Positions 46,073-61,100 of a stretch of DNA of 64,000 bases are shown here, one piece after another. The notes below the pieces were generated by a model. The model saw nothing but the letters and a program-made list of their open reading frames with translations. It was not told where the DNA came from and made no database searches. Within the stretch, counting starts at the first letter, position 1, and each line of letters starts with the position of its first letter. Origin of the DNA: Sphaerolaimus hirsutus (Eukaryota > Nematoda > Chromadorea > Monhysterida > Sphaerolaimidae); contig OZ038456.1 in the NCBI GenBank assembly GCA_964036195.1, positions 10,788,001 to 10,852,000 of the forward strand, given 5' to 3'. The position numbers and the translations under genes are program-made.

Positions 46073-48975
46073 CTATTCCGATAGCTAGAATGAGCTAGAT
46101 ATTTAAATACTTTAGATAACATGAGATTGTTTTAGATGACATGTAACGAATTGATTTGAAATGTAAAAAAAACAATGTGAATTTTGTATTTACATTGATA
46201 CATAACTGCTTCATTTACATACGTCAGTGCATGCAGTAAAATTCACCCGTATCAAATGTACACCCGTCTCAGTGCACTGCACAAGCCTCAGTGCACTCCT
46301 ATCTGCATGGATATATTTTTGACAGCTTTTTGCGTGATGTCTTCTGCTTCAAGTCAAAGTAACTGGTGCACGACACATGCGACTTGTGCACAAGTCACAT
46401 TTTTCACAATATACATCCGTGCAAATAGGACTGCACTGTGACATGCGCAGTGCACTGAAATGGGTGTAAAGTTGATATGGAGTGAAATTGAATGCAAGCG
46501 TACATGAAAGTAGAATGGAATAGTTATGTATCACTTTGAAATATAAATATAGAATAATAAATAATTTATAAAAAGTGGAAAAGTCAGTGGGCCTTGTTTG
46601 TTTTTGAATTGAAATTTAAACTCATCAAATGTGTGTCAAAAGTGTATTCAACAGAACATAACTAACATGAAAATTTCGATGGATTTTGAGAATTTGTAAC
46701 ATGACATCCTTAAAGCTATTCCGATAGCTAGAATGAGCTAGATATTTAAATACTTTAGATAACATGAGATTGTTTTAGATGACATGTAACGAATTGATTT
46801 GAAATGTAAAAAAAAACAATGTGAATTTTGTATTTACATTGATACATAACTGCTTCATTTACATACGTCAGTGCATGCACAAAAATTCACCCGTATCAAA
46901 TGTACACCCGTCTCAGTGCACTGCACAAGCCTCAGTGCACTCCTATCTGCATGGATATATTTTTGACAGCTTTTTGCGTGATGTCTTCTGCTTCAAGTCA
47001 AAGTAACTGGTGCACGACACATGCGACTTGTGCACAAGTCACATTTTTCACAATATACATCCGTGCAAATAGGACTGCACTGTGACATGCGCAGTGCACT
47101 GAAATGGGTGTAAAGTTGATATGGAGTGAAATTGAATGCAAGCGTACATGAAAGTAGAATGGAATAGTTATGTATCACTTTGAAATATAAATATAGAATA
47201 ATAAATAATTTATAAAAAGTGGAAAAGTCAGTGGGCCTTGTTTGTTTTTGAATTGAAATTTAAACTCATCAAATGTGTGTCAAAAGTGTATTCAACAGAA
47301 CATAACTAACATGAAAATTTCGATGGATTTTGAGAATTTGTAACATGACATCCTTAAAGCTATTCCGATAGCTAGAATGAGCTAGATATTTGAATACTTT
47401 AGATAACATGAGATTGTTTTAGATGACATGTAACGAATTGATTTGAAATGTAAAAAAAAACAATGTGAATTTTGTATTTACATTGATACATAACTGCTTC
47501 ATTTACATACGTCAGTGCATGCACAAAAATTCACCCGTATCAAATGTACACCCGTCTCAGTGCACTGCACAAGCCTCAGTGCACTCCTATCTGCATGGAT
47601 ATATTTTTGACAGCTTTTTGCGCGATGTCTTCTGCTGCAAGTCAAAGTAACTGGTGCACGACACATGCGACTTGTGCACAAGTTACATTTTTCACAATAT
47701 ACATCAGTGCGAATAGGACTGCACTGCGACATGCGCAGTGCACTGAAATGGGTGTAAAGTTGATATGGAGTGAAATTGAATGGAAGCGTACATGAAAGTA
47801 GAATGGAATAGTTATGTATCACTTTATAATATAAATATAGAATAATAAATAATTTATAAAAAGTGGAAAAGTCAGTGGGCCTTGTTTGTTTTTGAATTGA
47901 AATTTAAACTCATCAAATGTGTGTCAAAAGTGTATTCAACAGAACATAACTAACATGAAAATTTCGATGGATTTTGAGAATTTGTAACATGACATCCTTA
48001 AAGCTATTCCGATAGCTAGAATGAGCTAGATATTTAAATACTTTAGATAACATGAGATTGTTTTAGATGACATGTAACGAATTGATTTGAAATGTAAAAA
48101 AAACAATGTGAATTTTGTATTTACATTGATACATAACTGCTTCATTTACATACGTCAGTGCATGCACAAAAATTCACCCGTATCAAATGTACACCCGTCT
48201 CAGTGCACTGCACAAGCCTCAGTGCACTCCTATCTGCATGGATATATTTTTGACAGCTTTTTGCGCGATGTCTTCTGCTGCAAGTCAAAGTAACTGGTGC
48301 ACGACACATGCGACTTGTGCACAAGTTACATTTTTCACAATATACATCAGTGCGAATAGGACTGCACTGCGACATGCGCAGTGCACTGAAATGGGTGTAA
48401 AGTTGATATGGAGTGAAATTGAATGGAAGCGTACATGAAAGTAGAATGGAATAGTTATGTATCACTTTATAATATAAATATAGAATAATAAATAATTTAT
48501 AAAAAGTGGAAAAGTCAGTGGGCCTTGTTTGTTTTTGAATTGAAATTTAAACTCATCAAATGTGTGTCAAAAGTGTATTCAACAGAACATAACTAACATG
48601 AAAATTTCGATGGATTTTGAGAATTTGTAACATGACATCCTTAAAGCTATTCCGATAGCTAGAATGAGCTAGATATTTAAATACTTTAGATAACATGAGA
48701 TTGTTTTAGATGACATGTAACGAATTGATTTGAAATGTAAAAAAAACAATGTGAATTTTGTATTTACATTGATACATAACTACTTCATTTACATACGTCA
48801 GTGCATGCACTAAAATTCACCCGTATCAAATGTACACCCGTCTCAGTGCACTGCACAAGCCTCAGTGCACTCCTATCTGCATGGATATATTTTCGACAGC
48901 TTTTTGCGTGATGTCTTCTGCTGCAAGTCAAAGTAACTGGTGCACGACACATGCGACTTGTGCACAAGTCAAATT
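46073..48975. repeat. Tandem array of 643-644-bp repeats
   Basis: Units start with CTATTCCGATAGCTAGAATG at 46073, 46716, 47360, 48004 and 48647, so spacing is 643, 644, 644 and 643. Four full units and a fifth partial one are near identical. Each includes a full GTGCAC-family copy and a CATGCAGTAAAATTCACCC-like segment. Single pieces of the unit also occur at 40295-40690, 53775-54110 and, inverted, 56790-57370. The array stops about 160 bp before the ATG of the transposase-like gene, so it may be part of its 5' region. Confidence 0.88.
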
Positions 48976-49133
48976 TCCTACAATATACATACATGCGTGC
49001 AAATCGAAGTGCGCTGCAACATGTGCAGTGCACTGGTAGATGTGGTTGCACTAAATTTCTGCGCGAGTTGATCTTACAATTTCGTGATGTTTTTTCTGCT
49101 ACAAGTGAAGACACTGACACACTGTGCAGGCTC

Positions 49134-52100
49134 ATGTCTGACAATGAACCCGCTATTCGTGGCAATGGGCCAAACGAGCGAGGCCGTACGCCATGGGAAG
49201 AGTTCACTAAGGGTGGACCACGTTTTCTTCATCGATTTTCTAGAATTGGTGGTGGTCCAAAGAAGAAAACTGAGCATGATAAGAAAAGAGAAAAAATATT
49301 AAGGATGAAAAAGCAGCAAATTGATAAGGCTACAAAAGCTGCAGAGTCAGCAGCAAGACAGAAGAGGAAGGCGGAGGAAAAACTGAAAAAAGCTCGAGCC
49401 GAACTTAGCGATGCTACGGGCAATGTTGATGATGCAGAAAGGATTGCGAAACTAGCGGAGGAAAAAGCAAAAAGCGATGCAGCAGCAGCAAAAGATGGAA
49501 AAAGCGACATTTTTAAGAAGCCTGAACCGCCAAAGAAGCCTGAACCGCCAAAGAAGCCTGAACCGCCAAAGAAGCCTGAACCGCCAAAGAAGCCAGGTGG
49601 TCGTGGTAGTGGTCATGGTAAAGCAGCACTGCCAAAAGTTTCACCACCAATTTCCCAAAGGACTAGGACGACAACCGATAAAGGAAAAGAGTCAGTACCA
49701 CCGCCGAAGGGCACACAATCAGAAGTTAAACGTCCAAGGTCACAAGTGTCGACTGGAGAGAAACGTAGTGCTACAAAGGCAGCTGAAAGTGGTCAGTTGC
49801 ACTGGTCATCATTATTATATTACAATAAGAAATACAACATTTTTTATGGTTTTGAATTTTTTAACAATCATATAAAGGGTGTTATGAAGCACACAAACAT
49901 TTATTGTACAAAGTGTGTGTGAATGACAATTTCCTTTAGGTAATTTCTTTAAAATGTATTACAATGACAACAATAAATCTCACTCTCAGATGAGTCCGGT
50001 AAACGAACACCATACAAGAAACCAAAAGCCGGCCCAAGCAAATCGCAACGTGATAAGAACAAGGATTCTTCAAGTGCGACCGAAAGTTCTGATGGTAAGT
50101 CGTGCAATAGTCACACCAGGGACCAGTCCCACGAAAGTCGAAAAAGCACTTTGTCACATGTATTTCTACTCATTTATTAGACAAATGTGACAAATAAATT
50201 TAATATTTATTTTGTGCAAAACATTGTAAAATATACAGAAACTTTCATTTCCATAAATGAATATTCCATGAAATAATGATAACAATTTGTGAAATGAATT
50301 TGTCTGAAATGGTTTTATCATCTTTCAGCTCGGTCAACCAGATCGAGAACCAAGCAGATAAAAGCAGTTCCTAACCAGCATGGACTGCAAATGCCACACA
50401 AGAAAGATCAGCCTCAACAGAAGCGTAAAAGTGCTACGACGGGCAGCAAGAAGCACACCAGTGAGTTTACATTGGTAAAATCTAGTAATAGTAGAGAATT
50501 TTAGCTGGTCTTTATAAATGTAATATTAAAGTGGTTTAACATAAAATATTACTCATCTCAGCACAAAGGGATTGGCAGCAGCAAGAAGGCGACTCGATCC
50601 CGTCACAAGAAGACAGATTGTCTCTGGCTGCTTCTACTCCAGCACAGTCCTGGGTACCAAGATTGCCAGCATCAACCAGTGCTGACAAGAAGTCTCGTCG
50701 TCGCAGGGATAAATCGCCAACTCGACGAAAAAGAGGAAAGAAACGTTTGTGTATATCTTTTTATTATTTTCTACCAATTTACATATCACATAAGGCCACA
50801 AGCATCTCGGATGTTGAATACAAAATACAAAATTGACCCAGACGTACAATCTACGGACTTGCATATATTTTATGGATGATATCTATTTTCCATGTTTCAA
50901 GTGAAAAAGACTTGTGCACAAGTCATATGACTTGTGCACTGGTAACATTTTTTCTAACATAATACATAAGACTAACATAAGTCATAACCTATTTAAGACT
51001 GACATTGGTGTAAATTTGATATGGAAAGATTGAAGATAGAAAAACATGTTTAGTCCTTAATATCGTTTCTATTGATTAAATTATGGTAGCATTCTGGACA
51101 TCCGCACTGTATATCAATGATTAATCCATTTATTTCAGAGACGATTGTTGCTGGAATCAAAAGAAGAGAAGCAAAAAAAAATGAAGAACGCCAAAGTTCA
51201 AGTTAGATTTTTCAATATTTGTAAATTTGACATGTACATTTGCAATAAAATTCACCCCATTTCAAATGTACACCCGTCTCAGTGCACTGCACACGTCGCA
51301 GTGCAGTCCTATTTGCATGGATATATTTTTCTATGTTTCAAGTTAAAAAGACTTGTGCGCCAGTCATATGACTTGTGCACTAGTCACATTTTCTACGATA
51401 CACATCCGTGTAAGTATGCAGAATTAAATGTTTACGTATCAATTAAAATACAATTTTGCGATGTCTTTTCTGACGAATTGACTGGTACAGAACACATGTG
51501 ACTTGTGCACGCATCATAGTTCCTATAATATACTTCAGTGCATGTAGAAGTGTGCTGCAACATGAAAATACATGAAAATAAATAAAAAGGGGAAAAGTAA
51601 TTGAGCTTTATTTGATTTGAATTGAAATTTGTTGCACTGCATAAGTCGTTTAAGCTTTAAGTTTAAGTTTGTCTTTAAGCTAATATATGATTATTTCACT
51701 TTCATTTTGCATAGGCTCAAATGCCGACGACGACGACGCTAGTAGTAGTCACAGTGGAGAAGAAGAGTCAGAGTCAGAGTCACAATCTTCCCGACGACCA
51801 CCACGAGCCAGAGAAAGTGCATCAGCGGAGAGCACGTTAGCGATTATTGACCGTTTGCAGCGCCAAGAAGAATCCGCAAGTGAAGGGTTGCAAAGTGACA
51901 GTGCCCAGCCCTCTGATGTGCCACCGTCAACGCACTCAGTTGTCCCGAGTACGGCTGATGAAGAAATGGACACAGATGAGGAGGAGCGGGAAGCTATGCA
52001 CTTAGATGATCAAGAAGAATCACCAGGTATTTTTATACGCAACTATTTTAATGCACTTACCTATACAGACCTGTCTCAGTGTACTCGCGATTGCATTTAG

Positions 52101-55100
52101 ATTTTAATCAATTTTAACAAGTCAGTTTTAATTGAACCAAGCGAATAGGCAAGTGTTGTTTGCTTTTGAATGTAAAAGTAGATATAATCCAGAATTTTGT
52201 CAAAAATGCATGAAAGCACCGAATAAAATTGGATCAATGCGAAAATGTAAGTAGGTAAATAGAATGAAATGTTTACATATCAATTAAAGTAGAATTTTGC
52301 GATCTCTTTTCTGCTTCAAGTCAAAATTACTACTGCACAACACATGTGACTTGTGCACAAGTTATTTCTTTGTAATGTGTATCCATGTGTAAATGTTAGT
52401 CCATTGAAATTGTAATGTGTAGATTTTAACAGTAGTCTTTGATTATATTCTCTTTTGAATAGAAATGTATGATTATTTTCACGTTTCTATTCAACTTTTC
52501 ACCTGTCTCATGCACTTGTATTTGCATGGATGCGCTTTATAAGAAATATGACTTTTGCACAAGTCACATGCGTTGTGCACAAGTTGTTTCCCCACTGCAA
52601 TACAACAACATTTATAAATGTATATTCAAGTTAATACTGTTTATATTATTATCTCAAATGCAGATGACTTCAGCTATGGCGACGCAGAGTCTTGTGGAAT
52701 ATCTGATAAGATCAAGTACTACCGCATTACCGAAACTAATGCTGCATTTTCGAAACCTTTGAAAGAAAGAATGAAGCCGATGTGGTATATAGATAATTGT
52801 TCAACGACAGAAGGCAAGAAATATACTCTGCTCCAGTATATTAGAGAAGAAGACATCCTGAAGTTTTTGCGTAAGTGAAATGTTTTTGTAATGTTTCTCA
52901 TTTTTTTGCAAACTGATTTCTAACTTAAATTTCAGTCACAATATAAATTTGCTCATGTTATTGTTGTGGTCAATTAATTATTGAATCATCACTATATGTC
53001 ACGGTGAAAAACTGATATTGCAGACGATCCAGATGCGCGCTCGAGAGCAGATCAAGGTGGCATTATTCACTTGCCAGATGGCGGACAAGTTTTCATTGTG
53101 AGACGAACTTTTCTGACAGAACAATCAACTACGCCGGGCAACAGATACTTTGAAAGTTGTGTGAAAAATATTGAAAGGGAAATTAATGATTTCGAGCGTG
53201 GTGCAGAAAAATCTTCGAAAAAGAATAAGGCAGTGATTCGTTTCTTAAAAGAATTGAGAGAGAATCCCATTCAGAAAATACCGGACATCTACAGAAAGGC
53301 AGCTCAGTTGACTCAAGAGTAGGTTTCAGTATTTACATCTTTATATAATGAAAATTCATATAGGTATTTATGAGTTATCCATGTAATCTTATATATAACT
53401 TATGCATATAAACTTAGTAAAACGTATTCATATTTTTAATCTTACACAAAACTTATTATTCATATACGCTACTGTATGAATATTGTCTGATTGATAATGT
53501 AATGCGGCTGAATAACTTAATTATGCTCTACAGGCACAATGGAATCGTTACACAAAATCCAAATGCGAAGTTACCATCCGACCAGGAACGTCTGATGAAT
53601 GTAACGAGGAAAATGGCGCGGAGTGGAGCGTTTAAAGAGAGATTCAATATGCCCTAGTCAGTTTGACTTTTCACTACATTTATGGATTAAATTTATGAGC
53701 AAAAAGACTTTGAAAAAGAGTTTGACTTTACATTCGATTGGATTTCATTTTTAAATGTATTTATGAAATGAAACGACATGACTTGAAATATAAAAAACAA
53801 TGTGAATTTTGTATTTACATTGATACATAACTGCTTCATTTACATACGTCAGTGCATGCACTAAAATTCACCCGTATCAAATGTACACCCGTCTCAGTGC
53901 ACTGCACAAGCCTCAGTGCACTCCTATCTGCATGGATATATTTTTGACAGCTTTTTGCGTGATGTCTACTGCTTCAAGTCAAAGTAACTGGTGCACGACA
54001 CATGTGACTTGTGCACAAGTCACATTTTTCACAATATACATCCATGCAAATAGGACTGCACTGCGACATGCGCAGTGCACTGAAATGGGTGTAAAGTTGA
54101 TATGGAGTAACTATAACTTGTAATTTTACCATTGCAGTAAGGACGACGAGCACTTGACTGTTGGAGGTACTGATTATGTTAATCTGTCAGTTCCCGAGAA
54201 AAAGTCGAATAAGTTGCCAGTCGTTGTACGATGCAAATACGTTGTGCAAGGGAAAAAGGAATGGGGCCTTCGTGGTAAAAAGGAATACAATTTCTGGCGA
54301 CTGGAGTACTTCGACATCAACGAACCTGAATATGTCATGGTTTGTGTTTTTATTATATTATGTTTATTGTAGCCAGAAATGATCAAATAATGTTGATATT
54401 TTTCAAAATCATAATTGTGAAATAAATTTCATAAGCATTTCATTTGTGAAAGTTGCAGTACTTTACTATTTACTTTGATACACAATATAGAAAATGTGAC
54501 TTGTGCACATATCATTTTGACTTGAAACAGAAAAGACATCGAAAATTGTATTTTAATTGATCATTCCATGCCTTCATGCATTTTTGAGAAAATGTAGGAT
54601 TATACTTTTACATTTAAATTCAAAAGCAAATGACAAAATTTACCTTTTTGTCTGCTTCAAATCAAAATAACTTGTGCATGTCACATGTAACTTGTGCACT
54701 AGTTAAATTCCCTATGATATAGATCCGTGCAAATAGAAGTGCGCTGCAACATGCCCAATGCACTGAGACAGGTGTGAGGTTGATACAGAATGAAATTTCA
54801 TGTCAAAGTATATGTAAGTGCATTAAAAACTATTAAACTACAAAACGATTGAAATTGTAACCCCCACATTTCCGCAGTGGGTGGAGCTATAGGGGTAAAA
54901 TTTTAGGTGGATATTTCACCTGATACTTCAACACATGATGTTTCAACTTTTCATTAATTCAACTAGTAATTAGAAATGAGACATTTAAAAACATATAAAT
55001 ATGTTTGTGTATTCCAGATATGGTATATTGGCAATCAAAACACGTTGTCAGCGAAGTCCCGCATTCGGCGTGGATATCAGCAGCGTGAAAGAATGCGAAA

Positions 55101-58100
55101 AATGTTGGGAAAAATTGATTTGACGAGGCAGGTTCCCCAAGCGAGTTTAGTGGCTGAAGGACGGCTATATGCAGCCAATGACGATCCCCCTACTCAGGTG
55201 AATTTTTCTTTCCATTTAACTTTTTCTTATTTAAATTGGTCCAATTGTTTCTGCTGAGAAACATTTTTTGCGCACATGAATAATGTGTTTAGTTATGTGA
55301 AATCAACACTAAAAATATATCATAACTGATTATGACTGATAATTTTGATATATTTACGTAGGCTGTGACCTATAGGCAGGTGGCACACTTGACTGAAACA
55401 TTGAGAAAAGAGAAGTTCAGACTGACCGACAGCAACGTATATGATCTGTACTGGTTTGGTATGGCAATGGGCAGGGAAACACCGATCTACTTCGCTTTAC
55501 GGCCCCACTTCACATACACGCAAATGTCGGGTCGCGCAGTAGCAATGGTTAAGACATTGATCAAAAATAGAGCCCCTAATCCAATCAATTTCCAAATTGA
55601 TACCACGTATGGAGTTGGTGGTGAGTTTTATTGGCCATGTGATTTACTTTAATTTTAAACAATATTAATAATCGACCAAATAATTTTATTTATCTATTTT
55701 TTATTTTTAGTGCTTTCAATATTTGGGTTTTAATAAGTACATTTTTTCGCATGGTACTTTCAAGTGATCAATGTGATAATAAACGCATGATAATATGCTT
55801 ACAATTCACTACAGGCGAGTTCTGGATGACGACGTTGGTCTTGGAACTGCCAGACATTACGCCAAAACATAAAGCACTATCAAAAGGCCTATTTGTGAAG
55901 GCTGACGTCAGCTCAAATGCATTCATCCCAGTGGCCTGCATGCTACATGATCATCAAGGTGATGAAACTGTTTCCCAGCTAATGCTAAACTTTGAGAGTG
56001 CATTGGGATCGACTTATAGACAACCGAAGTGGAAATTTTTCAAGGACAAGGAAAATATCAACATCATCACCGATCAGGGGTAAGTTTTCATATAGTTTTT
56101 TGCTAAAAATCATGTTTTAACTGATGGATAATAATTTCACCATGATAACACATTATTCGAGTCTAAATGACTCGTGGATGACACATGTGACGTGTGCATA
56201 AGTCATATTTTTTGTGTATAAGTATATTCATGCAAATTAAAATTTATAAAATATTAATTGATTGTATTCCGTTTTCAAATAGAACCGACTCATGATTAAA
56301 ACAACGCAAGTGGCTTTAGTGCATTACCATTTGCATGGATGTATTTTTGACAGGTTTTGCGATGTGTTTTCTGTTTCAAGTCAGAGTGACTTGTGCACAA
56401 CACATGCGACTTGTGCACAAGCTAAATTTCCTATAATATACATACATGCAAATAGGACTGCACTGCAACTGTTCACTGTAAAGTAAACTCATGCAATAAT
56501 TAGTGCAACCACGTCCATCAGTGCACTGCACACGTGCTATTTTCACTAATTCCACACACCTAGATTCACTGATGTATATTATAGATAACTTAACTTGTGC
56601 ACAAGTCACATGTGTCATGCACAAGAGTTTTTAACTTGCAACTAAGAAAAATATATCCATGCTCATAGTATATGCAGGCATGTCTAGCATGCAGATAGAT
56701 AGGATATTACTGCAATGGTAAAATTACAAGTTATAGTTAAAGTTATAGTTGTTAACGCAATTCTTTGTTCCAACAAATATTTTGTTTGAAAGTGCATTCA
56801 ATTTCACTCCATATCAACTTTACACCCATTTCAGTGCACTGCGCATGTCGCAGTGCAGTCCTATTTGCACGGATGTATATTGTGAAAAATGTAACTTGTG
56901 CACAAGTCGCATGTGTCGTGCACCAGTTACTTTGACTTGAAGCAGAAGATATCGCGCAAAAAGCTGTCAAAAATATATCCATGCAGATAGGAGTGCACTG
57001 AGGCTTGTGCAGTGCACTGAGACGGCTGTACATTTGATACGGGTGAATGCATTTAGTGCATGCACTGACGTATGTAAATGGAGTAGTTATGTATCAATGT
57101 CAATACAAAATTCACATTGTTTTTTTTACATTTCAAATCAATTTTACATTGATAATTTATTTTATAATTTTAATTATAAATAAAATTTATTTCATGGTAT
57201 CTGAAGTATTTAAATATTTAGCAATTAGAATAGCTTTAAGGATGTCATGTTACAAATTCTCAAAATGCGTCAAAATTTTCATGTTAGTTATGTTCTGTTG
57301 AATACACTTTTGACACACGTTCAATGAGTTTAAACTTCAATTCAAAAACAAACAAGGCCCACTGATTTTTCCACTTTTTATTTATTATTTATTATTCTAT
57401 ATTTATATTATTAAGTGATACATAACTATTCCATTCTACTTTCATATACGCTTGCATTCAATTTCACTTTACATCAACTTTACACACGTCTCAGTGCACT
57501 GCACAAGTCGCAGTGCAGTCCTATTTGCATGTATGTATATTGTAAGAAATTTGACTTGTGCACAAGTCGCATGTGTCGTGCACACGTTGTTTTTACTTGA
57601 AGCAGAAAAGACATTGCAAAATTGTATTTTAACTGATACGTAGACATTTCATTATGCATACTTACATCTTAGGATTTATCAAATTTTATTCGGTGCTTTA
57701 ATGCATTTTTGACAAAATTAAGGATTATACTATTACATTTACTTTCAAAAGCATTTACCTATTTGTCTGTTTAGAGTAAAAATGAATTGTGCACGAGACA
57801 TGCAACTTGTGCACAAGTCAAATTCCCTATGATTTACATCCGTGCTAGTAGAAATGCGCTGCAATGTGCGCAGCACACTCAGACCACTGCGAGGTTGATT
57901 TGGAATTTGAATAGACGTTTATCGCAAACATTACGTGTGCACAAATCAATACTTGCGACTGAAGTTTGTTCTTGCACACAATCATATTCATTTTATGACA
58001 AATTTTTATTCTCAGGTTTGTGTCGCAGTTCGAGAAATATTTTCCCCAGATGCACGTGCTGGTGTGCTGGAAGCACATTGACAATAATGTGACTTTAAAG

Positions 58101-61100
58101 TTAAGAAATTGTCATTTATCTGAAGACGATGCTTTAAAACTGAAGGAACAATTTTTTACTGTTTTGATGGCTAAAAGCGAAACTGATTTTGATGACAAAC
58201 GGGAGAAATTCATGGAACATTTGGAGAAGAAATTTAAAGGCAAAAAGGAGGGACACGGTGGTGACGTGGAAGATGATGAAGAGAGTCCAGCAAATAAGGG
58301 CCTTATTTCTTACTTTGACAAGACATTCAAACGTCTGCGGGACACTGCCACAGCGTTTACAATAATAGCGCGAAATGTGGTCAGTGCTTTTTTAAATAAT
58401 TATAGCAGGAGTACCAGTAAATTGGAATTGAATTTTTAAGTATGCATACGATTCTTGACTGGTCCGAAAATGTGCATCAACAGAAAAGGGGGTATCCCAT
58501 TAGGACAAAAGTCCATTTGTACAACAGTAGCATTCGTACAACAAAAATGCTCATTAGGACAAAAGCTACTTTAGTACAACACTTATCCCGATCGTACAAC
58601 ACATGTCGCTTTCGTACAACGTCCGTTGTATACAAAATATCTAAATACAATACTGAGGCAATATTGATGTTGATTGAGTTTCCCACACCTGTTGCGAGAA
58701 ATTGGTGTAACATCATGATTTAAATGTGCCTGATGAAGAGCATGATCTCTCTTCCGCTGTTGGTGATGCAATTAGGCTGAACATTTAGTATTTTCATTTG
58801 TCGCTTGTGATAATCCATTTAACTACATATATTTTACCTATGTGACCGTATGTTGTACGAAAGCGACATGCGTTGTACGGAAGCGACAGATGTTGTACAA
58901 AAGCATGTTTTGTCCTAAGGAGCGTTTTCGTTGTATAAAAGCCACCGTTGTACGATTGCACTTTTGTCCTAATGACGCACACTCGGGGGACTCAACAGAA
59001 AATAGCCAGTTTGTGTAGCCATTTCTTAAGAATGCCAAAAAACATAAACAAAAATGAAATAACATTGCCCTGCCCTGAAAATTGAACAGCTTGTATAAAC
59101 ATTACCATTGTATACACAGTATTTAGATGACCAAAGAGGAGTCAGTGTTACTTCATCGACAAAAGGCGTGTACAGTAATGCTGTCGAGGGTTGTCACAAC
59201 TTGATGAAAAAGAATGCGCCATCGGTATCCACGGCGGGCCTGTGCGCAACGATTTTTCAGTGAGTTTGATAAAACTAACAATAATGTCATTACGTTATTA
59301 CGTCATTACATTAATTATCTGGGTAGGGCATGCGGACCACTGCATATAACATTGCAAAAATATATAAATAACGTGCACACAGCAATCAACTGTATTTGGA
59401 AATGCAAATGGACAATGTGCAAGAGGTGCTAACGCAAACGTCATGCGTCAACCTTGTTGCTGGTGCTGGAGCCAAAGGCCTTTACCGCGCGTTTGTTTTC
59501 TTTTATTAATGCGTTTCAGTTGGATTTGTATTGTGGAAATTCATTCAAACCATCTTTTTTAATGAAGCTGCAATATTGCAATTGCACATGAAAAATCATT
59601 TATATTATTTACTTAATGAGTAGCTGCATATTATAGGAAATGTAACTTGTGCACAAGTCACACGTGTCGTGCACAAGTCGTTTTGACTGGAAACAGAACA
59701 TCTTAGCATTTATCAAATTTCATTTGTGACTAAAGTTAGGATTATACTTTTACATTTAGATTCATAAGCAAACAAAATTTACTACTTGTCTGCTTCAAGT
59801 CGAAATGACTTGTGCACGACACATGTCACTTGTGCACGACACATGTGACTTGTGCACGACACATGTGACTTGTGCAAGAGTCATATTTCCTATGAAATGA
59901 TTTTGTGCAGGACTACTTGGCCAATGAGACCAGCTTCACTCGGCATCAAATTTGAAGATTTTGTAAAAAATTCGCGAAGTCTGGTAAATGTCATAAAATC
60001 CGGTAATATTGTGGAAGGAGAGACATTGAGAAAAATGATGAAAGCGGAAATTGAGCCTGTGCGCATGGAGCATTTGGTGATGATGCAAGGTCAGAAAGAT
60101 GACGCGCGATATTCGGTCATGGATGGAAGAGCTGATTATGGATGGGTTTTGGTTTGTTCAATATGCCGTTTCTTTGAAACATACTAAAACTGCGCAATCA
60201 GAATAAATTACTTGTAGCCAACTTTTTTTCTCATGAATCAGTAAAATTATTTTGAATAGATACATCAATAGTTCAAAGTACTTCACGCATGCAAAGCATT
60301 TAAATCTCACTCCTTATTAACTTTGCACCCGCCTCAGCACATTGCAAAGGTCTCTATGCATTCCAATTATCATGGACATATGTATGAGTAAAATGTTATC
60401 AGTATACAAATAGGAATAGTGCAGAATTCCAATTTGTTGTGCACAAGTTGTTTTCAAATCTATATATTCTATATTTTTGTGCATGAGTAAATTTGTACAT
60501 TCTTAATCTGTGAGAAATATCCATATGTTTTATATGAAAGGTAGAATGATAAAAAATTATAAAACTTTTACTGATGCAGGTGCGCGATAAGCGAGAGGGC
60601 AATTGGCATGCCGTGATGGTGGAGGATAATGAAAGAGCACGGGATAAAATGAAAATCAAGTGTGCATGTCGAGTGCGCTGTTTGCATGCTGAAGTTGCCC
60701 GTGCGTCCATAATGCGCCGCATTTTTAAGGCGGATATCCCGAAGGATGCCGACAGACTGAGGAAGGATGAGAGGATTGCAGCAAAAATACCAAAGCTCGG
60801 AGTTAAAACACCGGTTGGAATGCCTTTTTTTCATTCTTTTCCATTTCTTTAAACCTTATTTATCATGAATCAGTGCACCGTTGTCAGAATAGAATCGTTG
60901 TGCACAAGTAATCTTTATTGCAAACAAGTAGCTTTCACTTGAAGTATAACAGTACATGTAAAAATTTCCTATTATAATCACCTACCTTGAATAGATTTTT
61001 TTCCAGTACATTATGTAGCTATCATTGATCATGTCGCAAAATCATTTACAATCGCCCCTACTAAAAAAAGATCGGTTGTGCACACACACACACCTTCTGC

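Noticed and set aside
49084..49133. Upstream in-frame extension of the transposase-like gene to 48951
   Set aside because: The frame is open, but the sequence belongs to the GTGCAC repeat and a possible acceptor lies at 49129, so the ATG at 49134 is preferred.
59214..59470. Extra exon between exons 15 and 16 of the transposase-like gene
   Set aside because: The open stretch has no matching splice sites in phase, and exon 15 joins exon 16 in frame without it.
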